A model generated the notes under the pieces. The model ran no database searches. It worked only from the letters and a program-made list of their open reading frames with translations, and was not told where the DNA came from. A stretch of DNA of 5,050 bases from Acidobacteriota bacterium (GTDB lineage Bacteria; Acidobacteriota; Terriglobia; Terriglobales; Acidobacteriaceae): positions 1 to 5,050 of the forward strand of contig JAJXYW010000116.1 in the NCBI GenBank assembly GCA_021780415.1, read 5' to 3'. Of the stretch, positions 1 through 5,050 are shown in pieces; the first letter of the stretch is position 1; each line of letters begins with the position of its first letter. A program made the position numbers and the translations under genes.

Positions 1-581
1 CCTTCGAACTCTTCCGCACCGTCTCCCCCGACCTCGTCATCACCGACCTTGCCATGCCCGAGATGGGCGGCATCGAACTCACCCGCGCCATCCGCCGCAT
101 CGCCGAAACCCCCATCATCGTCCTCTCCGTCCGCGAGCAGGAGACCATGAAAGTAGCCGCTCTCGACGAAGGCGCCGACGACTACGTCACCAAACCCTTC
201 AGCATGCCTGAACTCCTCGCCCGCGTCCGCGCCAACCTCCGCAAGGTGGCCCGCGAAGAGCCTCCGCCAGCCGAGGTCACCGTCGGCGACCTCTACATCG
301 ACACCGCATCGCGCATCGTCCGCGTGCGCGGCACCGAAATCCACCTCACCCCCAAAGAGTTCGATCTCCTGCTCCTCTTCGTCAACAACCCCAACCGCGT
401 CCTCACGCATAAATTTCTTCTCCGCCAGATCTGGGGCCCGGCCGGCGAGGATCAGCCCGAGTACCTCCGCGTCCTCATTGGCCAACTACGCAAGAAGCTC
501 GACCCCGCCAACAGCTCGCGCTACATCGAAAGCGAGCCCTGGGTCGGCTATCGACTGCGCTCCGAACTTACGACTTCTTAA
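1..581 (+). CDS. kdpE: KdpE, potassium-responsive response regulator (5' end outside window)
   Basis: This is an OmpR/PhoB-type DNA-binding response regulator that takes phosphate from the sensor kinase KdpD and activates the kdp pump genes; it acts in the cytoplasm. The reading frame is open from base 3, giving 192 residues here. Aligned to E. coli KdpE from memory, about 37 N-terminal residues lie upstream, so the ATG at base 54 is internal. The receiver part shows the phospho-acceptor Asp (codon 45-47, in ITDLAMPEMGG, equivalent to Asp52), the switch Ser in IIVLSVRE and the conserved Lys in DDYVTKPF. The C-terminal winged helix has LTPKEFDLLLLF, then RQIWGP and the YLRVLIGQLRKKLDP recognition region, ending ESEPWVGYRL. 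The QxWGP and YLR-GQLRKKL patterns fit KdpE rather than other family members. In E. coli the regulators follow the pump genes, whereas here kdpE precedes them; kdpD probably lies upstream (inference). Confidence 0.95.
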   Translation, partial: FELFRTVSPDLVITDLAMPEMGGIELTRAIRRIAETPIIVLSVREQETMKVAALDEGADDYVTKPFSMPELLARVRANLRKVAREEPPPAEVTVGDLYIDTASRIVRVRGTEIHLTPKEFDLLLLFVNNPNRVLTHKFLLRQIWGPAGEDQPEYLRVLIGQLRKKLDPANSSRYIESEPWVGYRLRSELTTS

Positions 582-600
582 CGACTTCCCTACTGACTTC
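570..600 (+). promoter_or_regulatory. Three GACTTC direct repeats, candidate KdpE-binding site
   Basis: GACTTC occurs at 572-577, 583-588 and 595-600, with start-to-start spacings of 11 and 12 bp; the first two copies share the longer ACGACTTC. The array overlaps the kdpE stop codon and lies about 105-135 bases upstream of the first small gene. Response regulators of the OmpR/PhoB family bind tandem half-sites spaced by about one helical turn, so this is a plausible operator for KdpE. The repeats are seen directly; the role is inferred. The AT-rich E. coli KdpE site is not recognisable here. Confidence 0.35.
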
Positions 601-622
601 TCCTGCCTCACCACCGTCTACT
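593..622 (+). promoter_or_regulatory. Weak candidate sigma70-type promoter for the kdp structural genes
   Basis: CTGACT (593-598, 4 of 6 matches to TTGACA) is separated by 18 bp from TCTACT (617-622, 4 of 6 to TATAAT). Each box is weak, but the -35-like box lies within the third GACTTC repeat, which is the arrangement of PhoB-class activated promoters. Transcription would start near 629 and leave a leader of about 75 bases before the first small gene. Matches this weak arise by chance, so this is the best candidate in the spacer and nothing more. Confidence 0.2.
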
Positions 623-646
623 GATTCTCGTAGCGGACAGACGCGT

Positions 647-668
647 GCTGCCTCTCACCAACGGCAGC
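647..668 (+). promoter_or_regulatory. Small hairpin in the leader upstream of the kdp genes
   Basis: GCTGCC (647-652) and GGCAGC (663-668) are exact reverse complements, giving a 6-bp GC-rich stem with a 10-base loop. No T-run follows, so it does not look like an intrinsic terminator. It could shape the leader RNA or stop some readthrough from kdpE, or it could be chance in GC-rich DNA. Confidence 0.3.
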
Positions 669-704
669 CACAAACCGCCGCGCGACGTTTGCACTGGAGC
701 ACCC

Positions 705-803
705 ATGCCCGACCTCATCGCAGTCCTCACCCTCACCATTCTCTTCCCCACATCCGTCCTCTACGTTTACGCCTGCGACCGCCTCAAAGGACGCCACTTC
801 TAA
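705..803 (+). CDS. Unnamed 32-aa single-pass membrane peptide in front of kdpF
   Basis: The gene begins at an ATG with GGAG (696-699) five bases upstream and encodes 32 residues. It starts MPDLIAVLTLTILF; residues 4-22 are a hydrophobic stretch long enough for one membrane helix, and the tail reads YVYACDRLKGRHF, rich in positive charge, which predicts a cytoplasmic C-terminus. Its TAA (801-803) runs into the AAGGAAG ribosome-binding site of kdpF, so the two are tightly linked and probably translated together. Size, topology, location and the VYA...F tail resemble KdpF, suggesting a second small pump-associated peptide. I recall similar tiny unannotated genes with a Tyr...Cys-Asp/Glu-Arg-Leu ending near kdpF in other bacteria, but cannot check this. 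No function is established. The good RBS, the exact spacing and a protein-like hydrophobic/charged layout argue for a real gene. Confidence 0.7.
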   Translation: MPDLIAVLTLTILFPTSVLYVYACDRLKGRHF

Positions 804-815
804 AGGAAGCCTTCC

Positions 816-902
816 ATGATCGAAAACATCATCCTCCTCCTCATCTGCACCCTTCTGCTTGTCTATCTCGTCTACGCTCTCCTGCGTCCGGAGAAGTTCT
901 AA
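816..902 (+). CDS. kdpF: KdpF, small subunit of the KdpFABC potassium pump
   Basis: The gene encodes 28 residues, close to the 29 of E. coli KdpF: a short polar start (MIEN), a hydrophobic helix at about residues 5-23, and the family-typical ending LVYLVYALLRPEKF. KdpF is a single-pass membrane peptide that binds between KdpA and KdpB and stabilises the complex. The start has AGGA (804-807) eight bases upstream, overlapping the end of the preceding 32-codon gene. The stop codon shares its last base with the kdpA start (TAATG, 900-904), so kdpF and kdpA are likely translationally coupled. The codons for the RPEK tail supply GGAGAAG (890-896), the kdpA ribosome-binding site. Confidence 0.93.
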   Translation: MIENIILLLICTLLLVYLVYALLRPEKF

Positions 903-2680
903 TGTCGCTCAACGGCTGGCTTCAAATCGCACTCTTCATCGCGCTCATCCTGCTCCTCGCCAAGCCGATGGGCAGCTACATGACCCGCGTCTTCGAGCAC
1001 CGCCGCACCTGGCTCGATCCAATCCTCATCCCCTGCGAGCGCCTGCTCTATCGCCTCACCGGCGTCGATCCCGATGAGGAAATGCGCTGGACGCAATACG
1101 CCATCGCCATGCTCGTCTTCACCGCTGCCACACTGGTCCTCACCTACATCATCCAACGCATCCAGCAGGTCCTTCCGCTCAACCCACAGCATCTCGCGGC
1201 GGTCGCACCCGACCTCGCCTTCAACACCGCCATTTCCTTTTCCACCAACACCAACTGGCAGTCCTACACGCCAGAGACCACCATGAGCTATCTCACCCAG
1301 ATGCTCGGCCTCGCCACGCACAACTTCTGGTCCGCCGCCACAGGTCTCGCCTTCGCCATCGCCTTCATCCGCGGCATCGCGCGCCGCGAGATGAAGACCC
1401 TCGGCAACTTCTGGGTCGACCTCACTCGCGGAACCCTCTGGATTCTTCTCCCCATCTCCATCGTCTTCGCACTCGCGCTCACCTCCCAGGGAGTCATCCA
1501 GAACTTCCATCCCTACACCACCGCAACCCTCGTCCAGCCGCAAACCGTCACCACCACCGGCGCCGACGGCAAGACCACCACCTCCACTGTCACCACGCAG
1601 ACCATCGCGCAAGGCCCGGTCGCCAGCCAGGAAGCCATCAAGATGCTCGGCACCAACGGCGGCGGCTTCTTCAACACCAACAGCGCGCATCCCTTCGAGA
1701 ACCCGACCCCACTCTCGAACTTCCTGCAGATGCTCTCGATCTTCCTCATCCCCGCTGGCCTCACCGCCACCCTCGGCCAGATGGTCGGCTCGCCCAAACA
1801 CGGCTGGGCCGTGCTCGCGGCCATGACCATCCTCTGGTTCGTCGGCGTCTTCACCTGCTACTGGGCAGAGGCGCAACCCAATCCCCTGCTACATAACGTC
1901 GACCAGCACAACTCCTACAGCCTCCAGTCCGGCGGCAACATGGAAGGCAAAGAAGTTCGCTTCGGCATCGCCAACTCCGCGCTCTTCGCCACCGTCACCA
2001 CCGACGCCAGTTGCGGCGCCGTCAACTCCATGCACGACTCCTTCACCCCCCTCGGCGGTCTCGTCCCCCTCACCAACATTCTCCTCGGCGAAATCGTCTT
2101 CGGCGGCGTCGGAGCTGGTCTCTACGGCATGCTCGTCTTCGTCATCCTCTCCGTCTTCATCGCCGGCCTCATGGTCGGTCGAACCCCCGAGTACCTCGGC
2201 AAAAAAATCGAAGCCTACGACGTCCAGATGGCCATGCTCTACCTGCTCATCTTTCCGCTCATCATCCTCGGATTCGCCGCCGTCGCCGTCCTCATGCCCA
2301 ACCTCGGCCTCAGTTCGCTCGCCAATCACGGCCCCCACGGTCTCTCCGAGATCCTCTACGCCTACGCCTCGGCCACCGGCAACAACGGCTCCGCCTTCGC
2401 CGGCCTCAATGCCAACACGCACTGGTACAACTACTCCCTCGGCATCGCGATGTTCATTGGCCGCTTCATGATGATGATCCCGATGCTCGCCATCGCAGGC
2501 AATCTTGCAGGCAAAAAAATCGTCCCCGAAACCGCCGGCACCTTCCCGGTCACGACGCCGCTCTTCGCTGCGTTGCTCACCTCGGTCATCGTCATCGTCG
2601 GCGCGCTCACCTTCTTCCCCGCGCTCGCACTCGGCCCCATTCTGGAGCACCTGCTCCTTCACGCCGGCCACACCTTCTAA
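902..2680 (+). CDS. kdpA: KdpA, potassium-binding and translocating subunit of KdpFABC
   Basis: KdpA is a 592-residue membrane protein of the SKT/Trk/Ktr-like superfamily that binds K+ from outside through a selectivity filter and hands it to KdpB. The ATG at 902 is chosen because it gives the family N-terminus [12 protein letters not shown], overlaps the kdpF stop by one base and has GGAG at 890-893; the frame stays open upstream to 689, but that stretch runs through kdpF. The four filter repeats are visible: STNTNWQ (114-120), GTNGGGFFN (250-258), SCGAVN (370-375) and [11 protein letters not shown] (491-501). Other family blocks are [12 protein letters not shown] (238-249), [10 protein letters not shown] (346-355), [11 protein letters not shown] (400-410), [11 protein letters not shown] (426-436) and [13 protein letters not shown] (567-579). 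About ten membrane helices are expected. It is longer than E. coli KdpA (557 aa), partly through a Thr-rich insertion near residues 211-235 in an outer loop before filter repeat two. No broken motif is seen. Confidence 0.98.
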   Translation: MSLNGWLQIALFIALILLLAKPMGSYMTRVFEHRRTWLDPILIPCERLLYRLTGVDPDEEMRWTQYAIAMLVFTAATLVLTYIIQRIQQVLPLNPQHLAAVAPDLAFNTAISFSTNTNWQSYTPETTMSYLTQMLGLATHNFWSAATGLAFAIAFIRGIARREMKTLGNFWVDLTRGTLWILLPISIVFALALTSQGVIQNFHPYTTATLVQPQTVTTTGADGKTTTSTVTTQTIAQGPVASQEAIKMLGTNGGGFFNTNSAHPFENPTPLSNFLQMLSIFLIPAGLTATLGQMVGSPKHGWAVLAAMTILWFVGVFTCYWAEAQPNPLLHNVDQHNSYSLQSGGNMEGKEVRFGIANSALFATVTTDASCGAVNSMHDSFTPLGGLVPLTNILLGEIVFGGVGAGLYGMLVFVILSVFIAGLMVGRTPEYLGKKIEAYDVQMAMLYLLIFPLIILGFAAVAVLMPNLGLSSLANHGPHGLSEILYAYASATGNNGSAFAGLNANTHWYNYSLGIAMFIGRFMMMIPMLAIAGNLAGKKIVPETAGTFPVTTPLFAALLTSVIVIVGALTFFPALALGPILEHLLLHAGHTF

Positions 2681-2773
2681 GGAGTTATCGCCTTGACGCA
2701 ACCATCAAATCCGTTTTTGAAGGGGCGGGACTTCAGTCCCGCCATTACTCCCAGCTTAGGAATTCGGCTTTAG
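2679..2773 (+). other. Orphan translation start and 26-codon mini-ORF after kdpA
   Basis: AAGGAG (2679-2684) overlaps the kdpA stop codon and is followed, after eight bases, by TTG (2693-2695). This is a near-ideal initiation site, yet the frame it opens (start MTQPSNPF if initiated) runs into the REP-like element and stops at TAG 2771-2773, after 26 codons. kdpB begins 62 bases further on in another frame. It may be the remains of the original kdpB start, cut off by the repeat, or a short leader peptide. Both readings are inference; the RBS, TTG and stop are seen. Confidence 0.35.
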
Positions 2774-2791
2774 CCCCTGAGGGAATGCCGA
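2713..2791 (+). repeat. REP-like interspersed hairpin element between kdpA and kdpB
   Basis: GGCGGGAC (2724-2731) and GTCCCGCC (2736-2743) form a perfect 8-bp stem around TTCA. A second arm follows, with TCGGC (2764-2768) pairing with GCCGA (2787-2791) and an inner GGCTTTAGCC. In addition, AGGGGC (2721-2726) can pair with GCCCCT (2773-2778), so two alternative folds exist. The wording 'ggcgggacttcagtcccgcc ... ggctttagcccctgaggg' is one I recall as a high-copy intergenic repeat of Terriglobia genomes; copy number cannot be tested here. As RNA it would place a stable structure in the kdpA-kdpB junction, which could protect the upstream message or reduce kdpB expression. The element edges are approximate. 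Confidence 0.75.
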
Positions 2792-2835
2792 GGCAGCAAT
2801 CAGAGTTCCTGGCAGCACAAGATTCTGGAGAAACC

Positions 2836-4887
2836 ATGTCCACCGCAAGTCAAGCCAAAGGCCGCCGCTCTCTCTTCGACAAGAAGATCATGCGCCGCGC
2901 CTCGATCGACGCCCTCGCCAAGCTCTCCCCGAAGACCATGATGAAGAACCCCGTCATGTTCGTCGTCGAAGTCGGCAGCGTTCTCACCACCGCTCTCCTC
3001 ATCGCCAACACCATCACCCACCACGGCCACTTTCGCTTCGATCTCCAGATCACTCTCTGGCTCTGGTTCACCGTCCTCTTCGCCAACTTCGCCGAGGCCA
3101 TGGCCGAAGGCCGCGGCAAAGCCCAGGCCGACGCCCTCCGCCTCGCCAAGTCCGAGACCATCGCCTACAAGGTCTCGAAGTCCGGCGAGATCGAAGAGAT
3201 TGCCAGCTCCCAACTCCGCGCCAACGACGTTGTCCGCGTCCTCGCCGGCCAGATGATCCCCGGCGACGGCGAAGTCATCCAGGGCGTAGCCTCGGTCGAT
3301 GAGTCCGCCATCACCGGCGAATCCGCTCCCGTCATCCGCGAGGCCGGCGGCGATCGTTCCGCCGTCACCGGTGGCACCCGCGTCCTCTCCGACGAGATCA
3401 CCATCCGCATCACCTCCAACCCCGGCGAAACTTTTCTCGACCGCATGATCGCCCTCGTCGAAGGCGCCGAGCGCCAGAAAACTCCCAACGAAATCGCGCT
3501 CAACATTCTGCTCGCTGGCCTCACCATCATCTTCCTTCTCGCCGTCGTCACCCTGCAGCCCTTCGCGGTGTACTCCGGCGCACCACAGACCGTCTTCGTA
3601 TTAATCTCGCTGCTCGTCTGCCTGATCCCCACCACCATCGGCGGTCTGCTCTCGGCCATCGGCATCGCAGGTATGGACCGCCTCGTCCAGCACAACGTCC
3701 TCGCCACATCAGGCCGCGCAGTTGAAGCCGCCGGCGACGTCAACACCCTGCTCCTCGACAAGACCGGAACCATCACCATCGGCAACCGCGAGGCCTCCGA
3801 GTTCGTCGCCGCGCCCGGCGTCACCAGCGAGCAACTCGCCGACGCCGCGCAACTTTCCTCCCTCGCCGACGAGACTCCCGAAGGCCGCTCCATCGTTGTC
3901 CTCGCCAAGCACCAGTACAACCTTCGCGGACGCGAGTTCGCCAACCTCAACGCCGAGTTCATCCCCTTCTCCGCCCTCACCCGCATGTCCGGCATCGAAG
4001 TCGATGGCCGCAGCATCCGCAAAGGCTCCGTCGACGCCATCTCCACCTACCTCATCGAGCACGGCTCCCGGCTTCCCAACGAAGTCCGTGACGTCGTCGA
4101 AGTCATCTCCCGCTCCGGCGGCACGCCTCTGGTCGTCGCTGAAAACGGCCGCGCCCTCGGCGTCATCCATCTCAAGGACATCGTCAAGGGCGGCATGAAA
4201 GAGCGCTTCGATCAACTCCGCGCCATGGGCATTCGTACCATCATGATCACCGGCGACAACCCTCTCACCGCCGCCGCCATCGCCCGCGAAGCCGGCGTCG
4301 ACGACTTCCTCGCCGAAGCCAAACCCAAAGACAAGATGGACCTCATCAAACGTGAGCAGGCAGACGGCAAGCTAGTCGCCATGACCGGCGACGGCACCAA
4401 CGACGCCCCCGCCCTCGCCCAGGCCGACGTAGGCGTCGCCATGAACTCCGGCACACAGGCCGCCAAAGAGGCCGGCAACATGGTCGACCTCGACTCCAAC
4501 CCCACCAAGCTCATCGAGATCGTCGCCATCGGCAAGCAACTCCTCATGACCCGCGGCGCCCTCACTACCTTCTCCATCTCCAACGACATCGCCAAATACT
4601 TCGCCATCATTCCCGCCATGTTCGCCGGAGCCTTCCCAGTCCTCAACGCGCTCAACATCATGCACCTGCACAACCCCGAGTCCGCAATTCTCTCCGCCGT
4701 CATCTTCAACGCACTCATCATCGTCGCTCTCATTCCACTGGCTCTGCGCGGCGTCAGCTATCGCCCCATGTCCGCCGCAGCCCTGCTCCAGCGCAACCTC
4801 ATCGTCTACGGCGCAGGCGGCATCATCGCACCCTTCATCGGCATCAAGCTCATCGACATGCTCATCACCGCCCTCCACCTCGCCTGA
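2836..4887 (+). CDS. kdpB: KdpB, P-type ATPase subunit of the potassium pump
   Basis: KdpB is the energy-coupling subunit: it is phosphorylated by ATP and drives K+ received from KdpA into the cell. The product is 683 residues (E. coli 682). The start ATG has GGAG (2827-2830) five bases upstream; the in-frame ATG at 2785 lies in the repeat and lacks a well-placed RBS. Helices lie near residues 38-60, 70-90, 221-243 and 250-277, with three more near 588-610, 618-637 and 657-680. Catalytic parts are all present: actuator TGES (160-163), helix-4 IPTTIGG (264-270), phosphorylation loop DKTGT with Asp308, nucleotide-domain FSALTRMSG and RKGS (396-399), TGDN (472-475), hinge TGDGTNDAP (517-525), and helix-5 Asp584 and Lys587, matching the E. 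coli Asp583/Lys586 coupling pair. Ser163 matches the E. coli Ser162 whose phosphorylation inhibits the pump. Unlike most kdp operons, it is separated from kdpA by 155 bases, and no kdpC start follows in the 163 bases to the window end. Confidence 0.99.
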   Translation: MSTASQAKGRRSLFDKKIMRRASIDALAKLSPKTMMKNPVMFVVEVGSVLTTALLIANTITHHGHFRFDLQITLWLWFTVLFANFAEAMAEGRGKAQADALRLAKSETIAYKVSKSGEIEEIASSQLRANDVVRVLAGQMIPGDGEVIQGVASVDESAITGESAPVIREAGGDRSAVTGGTRVLSDEITIRITSNPGETFLDRMIALVEGAERQKTPNEIALNILLAGLTIIFLLAVVTLQPFAVYSGAPQTVFVLISLLVCLIPTTIGGLLSAIGIAGMDRLVQHNVLATSGRAVEAAGDVNTLLLDKTGTITIGNREASEFVAAPGVTSEQLADAAQLSSLADETPEGRSIVVLAKHQYNLRGREFANLNAEFIPFSALTRMSGIEVDGRSIRKGSVDAISTYLIEHGSRLPNEVRDVVEVISRSGGTPLVVAENGRALGVIHLKDIVKGGMKERFDQLRAMGIRTIMITGDNPLTAAAIAREAGVDDFLAEAKPKDKMDLIKREQADGKLVAMTGDGTNDAPALAQADVGVAMNSGTQAAKEAGNMVDLDSNPTKLIEIVAIGKQLLMTRGALTTFSISNDIAKYFAIIPAMFAGAFPVLNALNIMHLHNPESAILSAVIFNALIIVALIPLALRGVSYRPMSAAALLQRNLIVYGAGGIIAPFIGIKLIDMLITALHLA

Positions 4888-4904
4888 CCGCAGTAGCCGC
4901 ACCT

Positions 4905-4956
4905 GCCGTTGCCGTTGTTCTTGTTGTTGTACTTGCTGTTGTCGTTGTTTGTTTTT
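4905..4956 (+). repeat. TTG-rich imperfect triplet tract downstream of kdpB
   Basis: About seventeen triplets built on TTG with variants (CCG, TTC, TAC, CTG, TCG) begin 17 bases after the kdpB stop and run into GTTTTT. On the other strand this reads as CAA/CAG-rich DNA that would give Gln-rich peptides, but no RBS or recognisable protein supports a gene. From memory, similar degenerate TTG runs are frequent in intergenic DNA of Terriglobia. No intrinsic terminator is seen here. Confidence 0.8.
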
Positions 4957-4960
4957 CGCC

Positions 4961-4993
4961 GTCATCCAGAGCGAAGCGAAGGATCTCTGTATT
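4961..4993 (+). repeat. GTCATCC...GAAGGATC interspersed element
   Basis: The segment reads GTCATCCAGAGCGAAGCG followed by AAGGATCTCTGTATT. It closely matches a widespread bacterial intergenic repeat whose usual form, as I recall it, is GTCATCCTGAGCGAAGCG then AAGGATCT; here the CT after ATC-C is CA. The ends can pair in two ways: ATCC (4964-4967) with GGAT (4981-4984), or CAGAG (4967-4971) with CTCTG (4985-4989). It sits between two TTG-rich tracts and may serve as the only structured RNA at the kdpB 3' end. Confidence 0.7.
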
Positions 4994-4997
4994 GGCA

Positions 4998-5050
4998 GCT
5001 GCTGTTGTAGTTGCTGTTGTAGTTGCTGTGTAGTTGCTGTTGTAGTTGCT
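4998..5050 (+). repeat. 12-bp tandem repeat (GTTGCTGTTGTA), continues past window end
   Basis: Units lie at 4998-5009 (first unit starts GCT instead of GTT), 5010-5021, 5022-5032 (one T missing, 11 bp), 5033-5044 and a partial GTTGCT at 5045-5050. The near-identity of the copies points to recent slippage expansion. Units interrupted by a 1-base deletion, and an in-frame TAG in one + frame, argue that it is not coding. The array is cut by the window edge, so its full length is unknown. Confidence 0.93.

Noticed and set aside
54..581. ATG at 54 as the start of the response regulator
   Set aside because: The frame is open from base 3 and the phospho-acceptor Asp lies at 45-47, so this ATG is internal and the true start is outside the window.
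582..704. c-di-AMP (ydaO) riboswitch in front of the kdp genes
   Set aside because: The 123-base spacer is too short and lacks the conserved multi-stem layout; only a 6-bp hairpin is visible.
689..901. N-terminal extension of kdpA from the upstream in-frame start at 689
   Set aside because: The extension is His/Pro/Arg-rich out-of-frame readthrough of the 32-aa gene and kdpF; the ATG at 902 has a ribosome-binding site and gives the family N-terminus.
2644..2657. GGAGC/GCTCC hairpin near the kdpA 3' end as a terminator
   Set aside because: It lies inside the coding region, is short, and has no T-run after it.
899..2701. Long minus-strand open frames opposite kdpA (899-1876 and 1889-2701)
   Set aside because: They are mirror images of C-ending codon bias on the + strand, giving Gly/Glu/Asp/Val-rich nonsense with no domain or RBS support. 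The same applies to those opposite kdpB.
2693..2726. TTGACG at 2693 as the -35 of an internal kdpB promoter
   Set aside because: At 17-bp spacing the -10 position reads TTTGAA, only three of six matches; the same bases are better explained as a TTG start behind AAGGAG.
2011..2835. Long upstream extension of the kdpB frame
   Set aside because: It overlaps the 3' third of kdpA in another frame, is Arg/Pro/His-rich, and has no KdpB homology; KdpB is full length from 2836.
4372..4965. Gln-rich minus-strand reading frame entering from the TTG tract
   Set aside because: Its Gln/Arg-rich start is just the complement of the repeat and the remainder is antisense to kdpB; no RBS or known domain.
4961..5050. 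CRISPR array in the tail repeats
   Set aside because: The units are contiguous 12-mers with no spacers between them, so this is a tandem repeat.

Overview
The window carries most of a potassium-starvation locus of the Kdp type, all on the + strand. In order it holds the 3' part of the response regulator gene kdpE, a 123-base spacer, an unnamed 32-codon membrane-peptide gene, kdpF, kdpA, a repeat-bearing spacer and kdpB. It ends in a non-coding tail of TTG-rich repeats. The DNA is GC-rich with a strong preference for C-ending codons (CTC, ATC, GTC, ACC, TTC). The spacers contain two kinds of interspersed repeat: a GGCGGGAC-TTCA-GTCCCGCC hairpin, and a GTCATCC...AGCGAAGCGAAGGATC element set in TTG microsatellite. 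From memory, this combination is typical of soil Acidobacteriota of the Terriglobia class (Granulicella, Edaphobacter and Terriglobus relatives). That placement is an inference; no marker gene is present to prove it.

Layout: 1-581 is the C-terminal ~192 residues of KdpE, with phospho-acceptor Asp and winged helix intact. 582-704 is the likely control region, with three GACTTC direct repeats at 11-12 bp spacing, a weak candidate promoter and a small hairpin. 705-803 is the 32-aa peptide gene, 816-902 is kdpF and 902-2680 is kdpA, sharing one base with kdpF as TAATG. 2681-2835 is a spacer with an orphan ribosome-binding site plus TTG start and a REP-like hairpin element. 2836-4887 is kdpB. 4888-5050 is repeat DNA with no gene and no recognisable start of kdpC.

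Functionally, KdpA (channel-like K+ subunit), KdpB (P-type ATPase), KdpF (small stabilising subunit) and KdpC form the high-affinity KdpFABC K+ pump, and KdpD/KdpE switch on its synthesis when K+ is limiting. All diagnostic residues of KdpA and KdpB are present, so the pump parts seen here look functional. The proteins are a well-known system. The unusual points are the extra small membrane peptide ahead of kdpF, the repeats that open up the kdpA-kdpB and kdpB-kdpC junctions, and a Thr-rich insertion in an outer loop of KdpA.
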